Positions 45,276 to 55,247 of a DNA stretch of 64,000 bases are shown in pieces (position 1 is the stretch's first letter; each line of letters begins with the position of its first letter). The translations under genes were made by a program, and so were the position numbers. Under the pieces are notes generated by a model. The model ran no database searches and was not told the DNA's origin. It worked only from the letters and a program-made list of their open reading frames with translations. Source of the stretch: Nitrosomonas sp. PY1 (GTDB taxonomy: Bacteria > Pseudomonadota > Gammaproteobacteria > Burkholderiales > Nitrosomonadaceae); contig NZ_BQXC01000001.1 of assembly GCF_022836435.1 (NCBI RefSeq), positions 2,244,121 through 2,308,120 of the forward strand. Direction: 5' to 3'.

Positions 45276-45342
45276 TAGCGTTGTTAAGCGGGGTGCGCAG
45301 CGCCAATTGCACAGGTCCGTGTTGATCGATGGGTTAGCCGGC
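45276..45342 (-). repeat. attC-like recombination site (integron cassette)
   Basis: Read on the minus strand the stretch goes GGCTAAC ... ATCGATCAACACGGACC ... GCGCACCCCGCTTAAC ... ACGCTATC. It matches the layout of the approximately 60-bp attC sites of chromosomal integrons (CTAAC, TCAA..CGGAC, inner GTGC...GCAC stem, CGCTTAAC, then GTTA-type core). The final core is degenerate (cgctatc instead of cgttagc). The DUF5677 stop codon lies within its first repeat, as in gene cassettes. Confidence 0.5.
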
Positions 45343-46224
45343 ATTCTTGGCAACCAGGTACGCCTCGTGCGCATTCGAGGCAGCATGATTCCTCTTATCT
45401 AGATCAGTGAGCCCGTCAAGTACCGGGCGAAGACTCGAATGATCAAATAGCTCGGCGTACTCGATTAGCGTTTTGGTGATCAGATAAGTGAGGCTGTAAA
45501 TAGCTTGTGGGCGGGGTTGCATGAATTCGAGCTTTGGTCGAAAAATTCCCGGTGAGTCACACTCAAGGTGATAGTGCAGGAGATCCTGCCAGCCGCCATG
45601 CACATTTCGGGACGGACCTCCGAAGATTGCGAGGTAAGCCTCCCCTAACCCCACATCTTTCGCTTTCTCAAATAGATTTTTGTCACCCCAGTTTTGAATC
45701 CTCCTTGCCGGAAGCTCTTCTTCTGTTACGAGGGAGTTCTCGAATGTTCTTGTTATTGAGCGGAGCATGCGTTCTTCAATCGGAAGGATCTTCCCTGCGC
45801 GAACATTGATGTTGGACTTTATCTGGCCTGCGAGTTTCTTCTCGTGCTGTAGAGAGTATGCGATATAGGAGCGGATCAGTTCAGGAGAAGACTCTCGGAT
45901 CAAATATCGTAGGTTGATGACGCACTCGGCAAACAATCGAACCAATACTGAGAGCATTTCCTCACGGTACTCAATAGATTCCTCCATCGCGAATCGCATG
46001 AGCTTGAACATGCGGACCAAATGACCGCCGAGAACCGCTTGTTCAACATTCCACGCCTGTGTAGGCCCGACCGAAACGTTCGCCAGAACGCAGACACAGC
46101 TGGCGGCCTCACGAAAGAGATTGAATGCCACGCCGAAGTGCTGACCTTCCCGAGTAAACGAATCAAGCTCGGCTTTGTCTATTCGTGTTCTTTCAATATC
46201 GGCAAGAGTGAATTCGAGTGACAC
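45334..46224 (-). CDS. DUF5677 family protein, probable integron cassette gene
   Basis: A 296-residue helical cytoplasmic protein. The AECVINLRYLI region and the NVHGGWQDLLHYH motif mark the DUF5677 family, found often in accessory DNA. No function is known. GTG start, only about 10 bases after GTTAGCC on the minus strand (46235-46241), and its stop lies in an attC-like element. This compact start-to-attC layout is that of a mobile integron cassette. The orientation opposes the ADP-ribosylglycohydrolase gene. Confidence 0.75.
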   Translation of the reverse strand: MSLEFTLADIERTRIDKAELDSFTREGQHFGVAFNLFREAASCVCVLANVSVGPTQAWNVEQAVLGGHLVRMFKLMRFAMEESIEYREEMLSVLVRLFAECVINLRYLIRESSPELIRSYIAYSLQHEKKLAGQIKSNINVRAGKILPIEERMLRSITRTFENSLVTEEELPARRIQNWGDKNLFEKAKDVGLGEAYLAIFGGPSRNVHGGWQDLLHYHLECDSPGIFRPKLEFMQPRPQAIYSLTYLITKTLIEYAELFDHSSLRPVLDGLTDLDKRNHAASNAHEAYLVAKNAG

Positions 46225-46241
46225 GGTTGCTGCCGGCTAAC

Positions 46242-46579
46242 GTAATGTATAAGACACCTTATCCGATAATCTGTTAAACAATGTCGAGTAATCTTGCTTA
46301 TTGGCAATAATCATCATGATAACATTGATTTATATTCTAACAAATAATCGATGGCTCAGGAAAATACGACATTATTGTCTGCTAAAAAATTACTGATTCG
46401 AGTATAGGAAAGAACTCGTTTCAAGCATTACAGTATGAGTACGGGAAACCGCGATGCACGGGCACCGAATTTATCTTGACGGAATGATTTTGAGCGATCC
46501 CAAAACCAAAATATTTCTCAACCAAATTTCCAGTCACGCATGAATCGAGGGCAGAAGTCTTCTCCACCCGAGAATGCCC
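46242..46579. other. Intergenic region without a gene
   Basis: About 340 bp of AT-rich sequence between the cassette-like unit and the retropepsin gene. No integrase, attI-like site or reading frame was recognised. Confidence 0.5.
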
Positions 46580-47638
46580 TTAGCGTGTAGAAATTCTCAT
46601 GGTTCGGTCGACCTGCTCAAGATGAAAATTGCGCAACACATTCATGCCTAAGAGCGGGTTCCCAGGCAGATTCGGCATGACCATGACTTCCACGTTGGTC
46701 AACCTGAATTCCCCGAAGGTGACTTCAGGCACAATGGCTTTACAAGCGCTGACGATACCATTTGCGGTCGTCATTTTCTGGTTCGTGCACTTTTGTATAC
46801 CCGCACGTGACGCAATCTCTGCTGATACCGATACAACGGTTGCTCCAGTATCTATCATGAACACGACAGGCACTCCATTGACAGTTCCCGAGCTAAAATA
46901 GTGGCCATCGCGTGTTTGCTGTAGATCAAGCTTTCCATTACCAATGACTTCCAACGGTTGCTCTAAATGCTGAAGATCTATCGGTAACATATTGTAAGCA
47001 AGATCAAGCCGGACAGGGCGAATACCCGAACCGCTGAACTGCATCGAGGTCGTTGCGTCAGCATTCACTGAAATTCCACCTTCTACTGTCACAGTAGCTC
47101 CGTCAGAAAAACCCGTTTCTAGGTTACACCAACTGGATCCCAGCAAAACTTGCATGCCATACTGACCAACCGGTACAGCGATTTGACTGGAATTTCCTGT
47201 TGCAATCGATAGCGCCAGAAGTTTTTTAGCGTTCGCTGAATCAAACAGTATCGCCACCATGGGATGATCATGTTTATTTTCTATTCTCAATCCCGAGTAA
47301 AGCACATCGGTTCTATTGATCGCTAATGGATCAAATAGGTAAGTTGCCCCATTCGGCGGCAACAATCCACACGCTTGCGGTATCAGTTTTTTGGAATCCG
47401 CATACTGAGCAGTTTGAGAATTGAGTTCCAACAACGACTGATAACGTTGGAAAATTACCAGAAAAACCAGTCCTATAAAGACCCAAACCAGAGTAATCCC
47501 AAAAAAACGTTTCCATGATAAATCGGGTAAACTGCTTGTGGATGATTTCCGATTGCCTCTATCATTCTTGCTGGTAGGGTTCACGCGATAGTGGCCTCGA
47601 TCTTGTAATGGTTTCTCTTTCATAAAAACTCTACTCAT
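46580..47638 (-). CDS. Membrane-anchored retropepsin-like aspartic protease
   Basis: A 352-residue protein with one transmembrane segment (about residues 48-68) and a C-terminal clan AA aspartic-protease domain of the TIGR02281 type: catalytic VFMIDTGATVVSVS, then a second sheet ending NPLLGMNVLRNF. Such domains work as dimers. The middle part (80-230) is a beta-rich region with no clear match. The substrate is unknown. A basic, disordered N-terminus (GHYRVNPTSKNDRGNRKSS) faces the cytoplasm, so the protease domain is probably periplasmic. Confidence 0.85.
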   Translation of the reverse strand: MSRVFMKEKPLQDRGHYRVNPTSKNDRGNRKSSTSSLPDLSWKRFFGITLVWVFIGLVFLVIFQRYQSLLELNSQTAQYADSKKLIPQACGLLPPNGATYLFDPLAINRTDVLYSGLRIENKHDHPMVAILFDSANAKKLLALSIATGNSSQIAVPVGQYGMQVLLGSSWCNLETGFSDGATVTVEGGISVNADATTSMQFSGSGIRPVRLDLAYNMLPIDLQHLEQPLEVIGNGKLDLQQTRDGHYFSSGTVNGVPVVFMIDTGATVVSVSAEIASRAGIQKCTNQKMTTANGIVSACKAIVPEVTFGEFRLTNVEVMVMPNLPGNPLLGMNVLRNFHLEQVDRTMRISTR

Positions 47639-47873
47639 TCACTTGAATTGAAACGCACATTTGATTACGACCATATTCTTCAGATTATTGAAAAAATCTT
47701 CAATTGGAATAAATACCAAATACGCTGAAACAACATTAGGCAATCATTACCTTCATTTCTGTAGGTCCTGATAGGGAACAGCATACAAACTTATACGAGC
47801 AGCACGTTGGACGTAAGTTTCAAAAGCAGCTATCCTGTGCACTTTTTCCGAGTTAACGCATCGTTTATTCATC

Positions 47874-47950
47874 GCGCCCATAGCTCAGCTGGATAGAGTA
47901 CCGCCCTCCGAAGGCGGGGGTCGCACGTTCGAATCGTGTTGGGCGCGCCA
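47874..47950 (+). tRNA. tRNA-Arg (anticodon CCG)
   Basis: A complete 77-base cloverleaf. The acceptor stem gcgccca pairs with tgggcgc, discriminator G, and CCA is encoded. The anticodon stem is ccgcc/ggcgg with loop CTCCGAA, giving anticodon CCG for CGG codons; the T arm contains GTTCGAATC. It stands before ribE. Confidence 0.97.
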
Positions 47951-48049
47951 TTTAAGAGTGGCTTCATGGGTTGATTTAAATCATTTCATTGTTATATTAA
48001 GTCTGAGTATGACTTCATATTGCGATGATTTTTATTCACATCAAATTAA

Positions 48050-48649
48050 ATGTTTACCGGAATTATACAAGCTACTGGAAAAATAACCGCTGTCCATACA
48101 TCCAACGCAACGGCTGAAGGCGATCTAGCATTAACGGTCGACCCCGGAAACCTTGACCTGAGCGATGTAAACTTAGGAGATAGCATTGCTGTCGACGGTG
48201 TTTGTTTAACGGTTAAATCTTTGGCCAATCAACGCATTCATTTTGATGTTTCTGCAGAAACACTGCGCTGCACACATGGATTAAATTGCGTTGATAAGAC
48301 AATTAATTTGGAAAAAGCATTACGTTTAGCCGATCGATTGGGTGGCCATTTAGTCAGCGGCCATATTGACGCAATCGGTATTGTCACTCGATGTATACCA
48401 GCGGGAGAAAGCGTTACACTGGATGTTGAGGTTCCCAACGCAATCACACGCTTCTTGACACACAAGGGGTCTGTTGCAGTAAACGGCGTCAGCTTGACAA
48501 TCAATCAAATGACTAATGATATCTTTTCAGTAAATCTGATTCCACACACCCTGATGGTTACCGCATTAGGCCAGTTGCAACCAGGTTCACCAGTCAACCT
48601 GGAAACAGATATGTTGGCACGCTATGTTGCAAGATTACTCAATCTATAA
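48050..48649 (+). CDS. ribE: Riboflavin synthase alpha chain
   Basis: Joins two molecules of 6,7-dimethyl-8-ribityllumazine to form riboflavin. The 199-residue protein has the family's two similar barrels, starting MFTGIIQATG and again at GHLVSGHIDAIG, with GDSIAVDGVCLTV and GSVAVNGVSLTIN as twin motifs. First gene of a run ribE-ribB-ribH-nusB-thiL-pgpA. No FMN riboswitch was recognised in the short leader. Confidence 0.96.
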   Translation: MFTGIIQATGKITAVHTSNATAEGDLALTVDPGNLDLSDVNLGDSIAVDGVCLTVKSLANQRIHFDVSAETLRCTHGLNCVDKTINLEKALRLADRLGGHLVSGHIDAIGIVTRCIPAGESVTLDVEVPNAITRFLTHKGSVAVNGVSLTINQMTNDIFSVNLIPHTLMVTALGQLQPGSPVNLETDMLARYVARLLNL

Positions 48650-48677
48650 ACGAAATTAAAAATATACATTAGAAAAA

Positions 48678-49790
48678 ATGAGCATTAGCGCTATTGAAGA
48701 AATTATTGCCGACATCAAACTCGGTAAGATGGTCGTGTTGGTCGATGAAGAAGATCGCGAAAATGAGGGAGACATCGTACTTGCCGCAGATTTTGTCACA
48801 CCCGCAGCCATCAACTTTATGGCAACACATGGTCGCGGGCTAATTTGCTTAACGCTCACCGAAGAACATTGCAATCAATTGGATTTACCCTTGATGGTAA
48901 CAACCAACCGGTCTCCTTTGGGAACCAACTTTACCCTCTCCATTGAAGCAGCCGAGGGTGTTACTACAGGAATTTCCGCGGCAGACCGCGCCAGAACCGT
49001 ACAAGTAGCTGTGCAAAAAAATGCAAAACCCAAAGATCTTGTACAACCGGGGCATATTTTTCCGCTCATGGCGCAAAAGGGCGGTGTGTTGGTGCGCGCA
49101 GGCCACACCGAAGCTGGTTGCGATTTGGCCAAAATGGCTGGCCTCACTGCGGCTTCGGTCATTTGTGAAGTCCTGAAAGATGACGGCAGCATGGCAAGAA
49201 TGCCCGATCTCATCACTTTTGCGCACAAACATCAACTTAAGATTGGCACAATTGCCGATTTGATTCAGCATCGCAACCAAACCGAATGCCTGGTCACACG
49301 CGTTGCTGAGCGCACCATTCAAACTTTACATGGGTCATTTCAATTAATTGCCTATCGAGATGATATCTCGCTTCTAACACACTTAGCGTTGGTCAAAGGC
49401 ACCATAAACCCTGCGCACGAAACCCTGGTACGTGTCCATGAACCATTGTCTGTCATTGATTTTCTCGATATTGAAGACGACTCGCATTCCTGGAATATCT
49501 ACACTGCAATGAAAATGATTGCTGAGGCAGGATGTGGCGTTATTGTTCTGATGCACCGCCGGGATAATCCGATAAAACTAGCTGAACGCGTTGAATCGAA
49601 AAATGAACACCCTCGATCCTTCAGTAATAAAATGGATTTGCGCCACCACGGAATTGGTGCACAAATATTAAAGGACCTGAATGTTGGAAAAATGCGCTTG
49701 ATGGCGACTCCTCGAAAAATGCCTAGTGTCACTGGATTCGGTTTAGAAGTTTCCAGTTATGTGGAAACTCACAACAAAGATAACCTTTGA
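48678..49790 (+). CDS. ribB: 3,4-dihydroxy-2-butanone 4-phosphate synthase with degenerate GTP cyclohydrolase II domain (RibBX)
   Basis: The N-terminal domain (residues 1-205) makes the four-carbon riboflavin precursor from ribulose 5-phosphate; [26 protein letters not shown] and GHTEAGCDL are all intact. The C-terminal domain (210-370) has the GTP cyclohydrolase II fold by length and order, but the zinc-binding cysteines (the CxxxxxxxxxxCxC set) are absent, so it is probably inactive. Such RibBX fusions are known in proteobacteria; a separate ribA must exist elsewhere. Start 28 bp after ribE. Confidence 0.93.
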   Translation: MSISAIEEIIADIKLGKMVVLVDEEDRENEGDIVLAADFVTPAAINFMATHGRGLICLTLTEEHCNQLDLPLMVTTNRSPLGTNFTLSIEAAEGVTTGISAADRARTVQVAVQKNAKPKDLVQPGHIFPLMAQKGGVLVRAGHTEAGCDLAKMAGLTAASVICEVLKDDGSMARMPDLITFAHKHQLKIGTIADLIQHRNQTECLVTRVAERTIQTLHGSFQLIAYRDDISLLTHLALVKGTINPAHETLVRVHEPLSVIDFLDIEDDSHSWNIYTAMKMIAEAGCGVIVLMHRRDNPIKLAERVESKNEHPRSFSNKMDLRHHGIGAQILKDLNVGKMRLMATPRKMPSVTGFGLEVSSYVETHNKDNL

Positions 49791-49850
49791 TTCATGCTGA
49801 AAGTATTATAATGGTGGCAAGTATCAATCACTGCAACTTAAGGAGTAAAC

Positions 49851-50336
49851 ATGCCTTTTTACGATGACATTCCCGAAATTGAACCTACTCTAGAAGGTAG
49901 CGATTTACGAATGGGTATCGTCATGAGTCGCTTTAACTCGGATATTGGCGAAGGATTGCTGAGCGCCTGCATTACAGAACTTAGAAATAACGGTGTACAA
50001 AACCATAATATACTACTTGCAACAGTACCCGGCGCCTTGGAAATTCCTTTGACGCTTAAACGCATCGCCCTAACCAATCAATTCGACGCCTTCATTGCAC
50101 TCGGCGCAGTAATTCGGGGTGACACCTATCATTTCGAAATCGTAGCGGATGAGTCTGCCCGAGGTTTAATGGCGGTGCAATTGGAAATAGAAATTCCCAT
50201 TGCCAATGGAATTCTCACTACCGATAACGAAGATCAAGCGATCGCACGTATGCACGAAAAAGGCACGGAAGCTGCAAAAGCTGCGCTGGAAATGGCCAAT
50301 TTGCAAATCAAGATTGATGAATTACCTTATGAATAA
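49851..50336 (+). CDS. ribH: 6,7-dimethyl-8-ribityllumazine synthase
   Basis: Condenses the RibB and RibA/D products to lumazine. The 161 residues contain the family signature [20 protein letters not shown] and the [15 protein letters not shown] end. AAGGAG precedes the ATG by six bases. Its last codons overlap the start of nusB. Confidence 0.95.
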   Translation: MPFYDDIPEIEPTLEGSDLRMGIVMSRFNSDIGEGLLSACITELRNNGVQNHNILLATVPGALEIPLTLKRIALTNQFDAFIALGAVIRGDTYHFEIVADESARGLMAVQLEIEIPIANGILTTDNEDQAIARMHEKGTEAAKAALEMANLQIKIDELPYE

Positions 50337-50838
50337 CTTGCAATCGGATTCGAGTACTAACAAAAACGACAACAAAACCAAAAAACCGAAAAGCCGCCGC
50401 AGAATCGCGCGTGAGTTTGTAGTTCAGGGCTTGTATCAATGGAAAGTTACAGGCGAAAGCGCAAGTTTTATTGAACAACAGCTACGCGAATCCCCCGAAT
50501 TCATTCATGTCGATGAAAAGCATTTTTCTAAAGTTCTGCGAGGCTCAATTGAGAACTTCGAGTTATTGAATTCGCATATTCAACCGTACCTAGATCGCGC
50601 CTTGCATGAACTGAGTCCGGTAGAGTTTGCTATTTTGTTACTGGGCGCATATGAATTATCGTATCATCCCGAAATTCCTTACAAGGCGATCATCAATGAA
50701 GCCATTGAATTAGCAAGAACTTATGGTGGTATCGATGGACATAAGTATGTCAATGGAGTCTTAGACAAGCTAGCGATTAAACAACGTGCCGTAGAAATAG
50801 CTGCGCAGAAATCGGAAATGAAACAACCGCTCACTTAA
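50329..50838 (+). CDS. nusB: Transcription antitermination protein NusB
   Basis: NusB pairs with S10 (NusE) to bind boxA RNA and helps read through rRNA operons. Core motifs [43 protein letters not shown] and [11 protein letters not shown] are intact. I start at ATG 50329 inside the end of ribH (8-bp overlap); the frame extends upstream but only as a shadow of ribH. About 169 residues. Confidence 0.95.
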   Translation: MNNLQSDSSTNKNDNKTKKPKSRRRIAREFVVQGLYQWKVTGESASFIEQQLRESPEFIHVDEKHFSKVLRGSIENFELLNSHIQPYLDRALHELSPVEFAILLLGAYELSYHPEIPYKAIINEAIELARTYGGIDGHKYVNGVLDKLAIKQRAVEIAAQKSEMKQPLT

Positions 50839-50843
50839 TTCCA

Positions 50844-51812
50844 GTGATTTCAGAATTCGACATTATCGATCGCTTTTTCCAGAAACCTACCTATAATGGG
50901 ATCGTAGGGATCGGTGATGATGCCGCCATTATTCCAGCTTCACAAAATACTGAGTTTGCAATTTCGACCGATACATTGGTGTCCGGTAAGCATTTCTTCC
51001 CAGATGCCGATCCTTATAAACTGGGCTATAAATCTTTAGCCGTTAATCTCTCCGACATGGCCGCGATGGGCGCCAAGCCGCGATGGGTATTGCTTGCATT
51101 AACATTACCCAAGCATCTGGTGACACACGATAATGCTTGGCTATCCGAATTTAGTCGGGGTTTCTTCGATTTAGCAAACACTTATCAAGTCGAATTAATC
51201 GGTGGCGATACAACCGCTGGACCTTTGAATATCAACGTGCAAATCATCGGTGAAATCATACGAGGCAAGGCCATCCGCCGTAACAATGCGCAAGTGGGTG
51301 ATGATATTTGGGTATCCGGTCAATTAGGCAGCGCATCACTGGCATTAAAGCATGAATTACAGCAAATTACTTTAACACCAGAAGAACTTTCACAGTGCTT
51401 ACCCGCATTGCTCATGCCCTCAGCTCGGATTACGCTAGGGCAACGGTTGGTTAATCTGGCGCACAGCGCCATTGATATTTCCGACGGATTGGTAGCCGAT
51501 TTGGGGCATGTTTTAAAAAATTCTATAGTAGCCGCGCGCATTAATCTCCATGATATTCCTTGCTTACCGATTATTAAAAGTAACCTGGCACAACCGCTAT
51601 TCAGAGAGTGCCTATTATCAGGCGGAGATGACTACGAGCTGTGCTTTACCGCATCCGAAAAAAACCGTAACGCAATTGAATCACTTGGAAAAGAATTAAA
51701 TTTACCGCTCACACGTATCGGTAAAATTCTGGTGGGGCATCAATTAGTCATCAAAGATCACCAGGAAAAATTAATTTCACCGGACATCAAGGGATATGAC
51801 CATTTTATCTGA
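50844..51812 (+). CDS. thiL: Thiamine-monophosphate kinase
   Basis: Phosphorylates thiamine monophosphate to the active diphosphate. The 322 residues have FDIIDRFF, GIGDDAAII, the STDTLVSGKHF loop, and LIGGDTTAGPL and SGGDDYELCF metal motifs. GTG start 5 bp after the nusB stop; the 3' end overlaps pgpA by 17 bp. Confidence 0.95.
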   Translation: MISEFDIIDRFFQKPTYNGIVGIGDDAAIIPASQNTEFAISTDTLVSGKHFFPDADPYKLGYKSLAVNLSDMAAMGAKPRWVLLALTLPKHLVTHDNAWLSEFSRGFFDLANTYQVELIGGDTTAGPLNINVQIIGEIIRGKAIRRNNAQVGDDIWVSGQLGSASLALKHELQQITLTPEELSQCLPALLMPSARITLGQRLVNLAHSAIDISDGLVADLGHVLKNSIVAARINLHDIPCLPIIKSNLAQPLFRECLLSGGDDYELCFTASEKNRNAIESLGKELNLPLTRIGKILVGHQLVIKDHQEKLISPDIKGYDHFI

Positions 51813-52356
51813 TGCTGAACAAACTGAACGTCACTCTCATTCTGGACACTCACCAGTTTTTAAACCCAACCTATCGCTAGTTCTTAGCCACCCGGCCTTT
51901 TTCATTGCTTTTTCTGGCGGCGCGGGTTTATTCCCGTTCGCGCCAGGCACGATAGGCACTTTAGTTGCATTCCCTCTATTTTGGCTAATCAATGAAGTAC
52001 TTTCTCCAGTATATTTTCTATTAGTCATCGATATAATGTTTATCGTCGGTATCTGGGCATGCGGTTTGACAGGTAAAGTACTGGGTGATCCGGATCATGG
52101 CAGCATGGTATGGGATGAAACAGTGGCATTTTTGTTAGTGCTTTTTTTCATTCCCGATGAATGGCAGTGGCAATTAGCTGCTTTTATCCTGTTCCGTTTC
52201 TTCGATATTGCAAAGCCCAATCCGATTCGCTATTTCGATCAACACTTACGCGCTGGCTTCGGTGTAATGTTTGACGATCTTGTTGCAGCATTTTTGACTC
52301 TGCTATGCTTTGCTGGATGGAAAACATGGATACTACCGATAATTACTTCCGGTTAA
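51796..52356 (+). CDS. pgpA: Phosphatidylglycerophosphatase A
   Basis: An inner-membrane phosphatase that makes phosphatidylglycerol. The 186-residue protein shows the GGAGLFPFAPGTIGTL start and the VWDETVAFLLVL and FDIAKPNPIRYFDQ motifs that define the family, with four hydrophobic segments. Last gene of the rib-nusB-thiL run; a strong hairpin follows. Confidence 0.94.
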   Translation: MTILSDAEQTERHSHSGHSPVFKPNLSLVLSHPAFFIAFSGGAGLFPFAPGTIGTLVAFPLFWLINEVLSPVYFLLVIDIMFIVGIWACGLTGKVLGDPDHGSMVWDETVAFLLVLFFIPDEWQWQLAAFILFRFFDIAKPNPIRYFDQHLRAGFGVMFDDLVAAFLTLLCFAGWKTWILPIITSG

Positions 52357-52394
52357 GCTGCTATATCAGAACCATAGAAATAACTGCACAATCT

Positions 52395-52429
52395 AATACC
52401 GGACTAGGCAGTTGCACCAGTCCGGTATT
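52395..52429. terminator. Hairpin between pgpA and the OmpA-like gene
   Basis: Perfect 11-bp arms aataccggact (52395-52405) and agtccggtatt (52419-52429) around a 13-base loop. It lies between two convergent genes. No strong T tract follows, so it may act as a bidirectional, weaker terminator. Confidence 0.55.
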
Positions 52430-52458
52430 GCGCGCACATCCAAGCAATTCTTATTGAT

Positions 52459-53139
52459 TTATTGCTGTGGCGGCGCTACAGGCGCTCCACTCGGTGGCGG
52501 CTGAATTTCTGAAACGAAGATCTCCACCCTGCGGTTTATTGCTCGATTAGCTGGCGTATCATTGGCGGCAATAGGCTCACGGGAACCTCTTCCGTCAATC
52601 TGAATACGATTGATTGCAACGCCACGCCCTACCAAGTAATCACGCGTGCTAGAGGCACGGTTAACCGATAAAGGATTATTGACCGCATCGCTACCGGTAT
52701 TATCCGTATGACCGATAATCGTTACTACAGTATTGGGATTATTGTTCAAACTGGTAGCAAAATTATCCAATATCGGTTGTAGACTCGGTTTAATATTTGA
52801 TTTTCCTGAATCAAAAGAAATGTCACTAGGGATATTGAGCTTGAGGCGATTATCAGCGGTTTTAGAAACTTCCACGCCAGTACCGGCGGTAGCTGCCTCC
52901 ATTTGTTTTTTTTGCTCTTCCATTCTTTGTGACCATAAATAACCAGCCCCGGCCCCCAAGATAGCACCAGAACCCGCACCAATTGCAGCGCCGTCTCCAC
53001 CGCCTATGATTGCACCCAATGCGGCGCCAGCGCCAGCTCCTAACGCGCTTCCCGTCAATGTTCCTGATTGTGTGTTGCTCATCGAAGCACATCCAGTTAA
53101 CGATAACAAAACAAGCGTCGTCAAAATTCTTTTTTCCAT
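52459..53139 (-). CDS. OmpA-family lipoprotein with glycine-zipper segment
   Basis: An outer-membrane lipoprotein of about 226 residues: lipobox LTGC, then a glycine-zipper stretch (GSALGAGAGAALGAIIGGG ...) that can enter a membrane, and a C-terminal OmpA peptidoglycan-binding domain with FDSGKSNIKP, IGHTDNTGS and the NRASSTRDYL and NRRVEIFV motifs. I start at ATG 53139 because AGGGG sits eight bases upstream; earlier in-frame codons lack a site. Similar to YiaD. Confidence 0.9.
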   Translation of the reverse strand: MEKRILTTLVLLSLTGCASMSNTQSGTLTGSALGAGAGAALGAIIGGGDGAAIGAGSGAILGAGAGYLWSQRMEEQKKQMEAATAGTGVEVSKTADNRLKLNIPSDISFDSGKSNIKPSLQPILDNFATSLNNNPNTVVTIIGHTDNTGSDAVNNPLSVNRASSTRDYLVGRGVAINRIQIDGRGSREPIAANDTPANRAINRRVEIFVSEIQPPPSGAPVAPPQQ

Positions 53140-53223
53140 GCACATCCCCTTTGATAAGAAACAGGAAACATACTTTAACAGAAGAAATAAGAAATTCAAT
53201 CTTTGTCTTTTAAATTAAGACGC

Positions 53224-55068
53224 CTACTTTCCACGCATAAACATTTTATCCAATTCGGCCACAGTAATTTCGAACCAAGTGGGTCGGCCATGATTACACT
53301 GATCCACGCGTTCGGTTACTTCCATTTCACGCAACAACTGATTCATTTCTTCAATGGTAAGCTTTCGATTAGCGCGAACAGCACCATGGCAAGCCATCGT
53401 AGCCAAAGTTTCATTACGCCTGGCAGTCAATACTTGACTCGCGCCATAATCCCCAATTTCCTTTAATAGATCATGAGCAAGCTGGACGATATCGGCATCA
53501 CTCAGTATTGCAGGAATTTTACGAACAACCAAAGCTGTAGGAGAAAATGGCGCAATTTCAAAACCCAATCGATCAAACAAATCAACATTTTCTTCAGCCA
53601 AGCTCATTTCAACGCTACTGGCATGAAATGTAACGGGAATCAATAAAGATTGCGTCGGTACTACCTGCTGATCAAATACACTTTTAAGTTTCTCGTACAT
53701 GACGCGCTCATGCGCCGCGTGCATATCGACCACAACGAGTCCTTGTTTATTCTGAGCCAGAATGTAAATTCCTTGCAATTGCCCCAACGCAAAACCCAAT
53801 GCAAAGCTTTCCTCCTTTACTGAAGCCACAAATGAATTCAGTTCGCCCGTGGTCTTTGCTTCGTCTAATAACTTATCTTTTTCACCTAAATATAACGATG
53901 GGTCAGATGATCGATTATCGTATATCGATTGATAAATTTGCTCCGGTTGAAATAGTTGTCGCGGCCTATTGTCATGACATAACAATGAATAGTTTGACAA
54001 TGATGAACCAGCATGGCTTGTACCGCTGACATCTCGATGCTTGAGGCCGATCGCAGTATCAGTATTTTGTTTTTTTTGTGTGTTTGGTACTGATAACGCT
54101 TTATTAATTGTATGAAAAATGAATTGATGTACCGCGCGGGGTTCTCGAAAACGCACTTCAGTTTTAGTCGGATGTACATTTACGTCGACCATTTCCGGAT
54201 CAATTTCCAGAAACAATACAAAAGCCGGATATCGATCAAGATGTAAGATATCGCGATAGGCCTCACGTAAAGCATGAGAAATCAGTTTATCGCTGACAAA
54301 ACGCTTATTTACAAAAAAATATTGCGCTTCTCTGGAAGAACGAGCATAAGCCGGTAGTGCCACCATACCCTGCAACTGAATCGCTTCAGATTTCTCATCC
54401 GCCCAAACGGCACATTGCGCGAACTCTTCCCCAAGTATCGCGGCAATTCGTTGAGCAGGCGTAGCTGGATGTAATAAACGCCGTGTCTTACCGTTATGCT
54501 GTAAGAAAAACTCTACTGACGATGCAGACAGGGATATACGTTTAAAAACCTCATCGCAATGCGAAAATTCTGTCGCCTCAGATTTAAGAAATTTTCGGCG
54601 CGCGGGAATATTGAAGAATAAATCACTGATAGTTAATGTAGTGCCCATGGACAACGAAGAAGGCGCCACGGGTGAGACTGAATCTCCATCGACATGGATC
54701 TGCCAAGCATAATCATCCCCATGTTGATAACTTGCCAGCGTCAAACGTGAAACAGCCGCAATACTTGCCAATGCTTCACCACGAAAACCAAGACTAGCGA
54801 TCTTATGCAAATCATCCAGGGTGCTAATCTTGCTGGTACTATGCCGCATTAGCGCCAGGGCCAACTCATTTTTCGCGATACCAATTCCATTATCAATTAC
54901 ACGGATTTGTTTAACGCCCCCCTGCAATAGCTGCACATGAATTTTCTGAGCTCCTGCATCCAGACTGTTCTCCAGAATCTCTTTCAGTACTGAAGACGGT
55001 CGTTCTACAACTTCACCGGCCGCAATCTGATTGATTAACAGATCTGGTAACAACTTAATACTAACCAT
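53224..55068 (-). CDS. mutL: DNA mismatch repair protein MutL
   Basis: Couples mismatch recognition by MutS to strand removal. The GHKL ATPase domain shows IAAGEVVERPSSVLKE, NSLDAGA, DNGIGI and GFRGEAL. The C-terminal domain carries DMHAAHERVMYE, matching the DxHAxxExxxxE endonuclease motif, plus ACHGAVRA and CNHGRPT zinc-site segments. So this MutL can nick DNA itself, as in bacteria without MutH. 614 residues from ATG 55068. Confidence 0.96.
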   Translation of the reverse strand: MVSIKLLPDLLINQIAAGEVVERPSSVLKEILENSLDAGAQKIHVQLLQGGVKQIRVIDNGIGIAKNELALALMRHSTSKISTLDDLHKIASLGFRGEALASIAAVSRLTLASYQHGDDYAWQIHVDGDSVSPVAPSSLSMGTTLTISDLFFNIPARRKFLKSEATEFSHCDEVFKRISLSASSVEFFLQHNGKTRRLLHPATPAQRIAAILGEEFAQCAVWADEKSEAIQLQGMVALPAYARSSREAQYFFVNKRFVSDKLISHALREAYRDILHLDRYPAFVLFLEIDPEMVDVNVHPTKTEVRFREPRAVHQFIFHTINKALSVPNTQKKQNTDTAIGLKHRDVSGTSHAGSSLSNYSLLCHDNRPRQLFQPEQIYQSIYDNRSSDPSLYLGEKDKLLDEAKTTGELNSFVASVKEESFALGFALGQLQGIYILAQNKQGLVVVDMHAAHERVMYEKLKSVFDQQVVPTQSLLIPVTFHASSVEMSLAEENVDLFDRLGFEIAPFSPTALVVRKIPAILSDADIVQLAHDLLKEIGDYGASQVLTARRNETLATMACHGAVRANRKLTIEEMNQLLREMEVTERVDQCNHGRPTWFEITVAELDKMFMRGK

Positions 55069-55247
55069 CAAAAAATAGTGACGCTATCCATGCTCGGTTA
55101 CAAATAAAAATGCTGCTTTATTGAATGTGTAATTAAAATACCGCAGGTGAGCATACACTCACCCACTTTGAGATTCTGGAAAATTAAATCAATTTGATCT
55201 GCAAAGCAATAACCAATTTTGTTATTACTTCATATTGAAATGGGACT

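Noticed and set aside
47951-48049. FMN riboswitch before ribE
   Set aside because: The 99-bp gap is AT-rich with no conserved RFN boxes.
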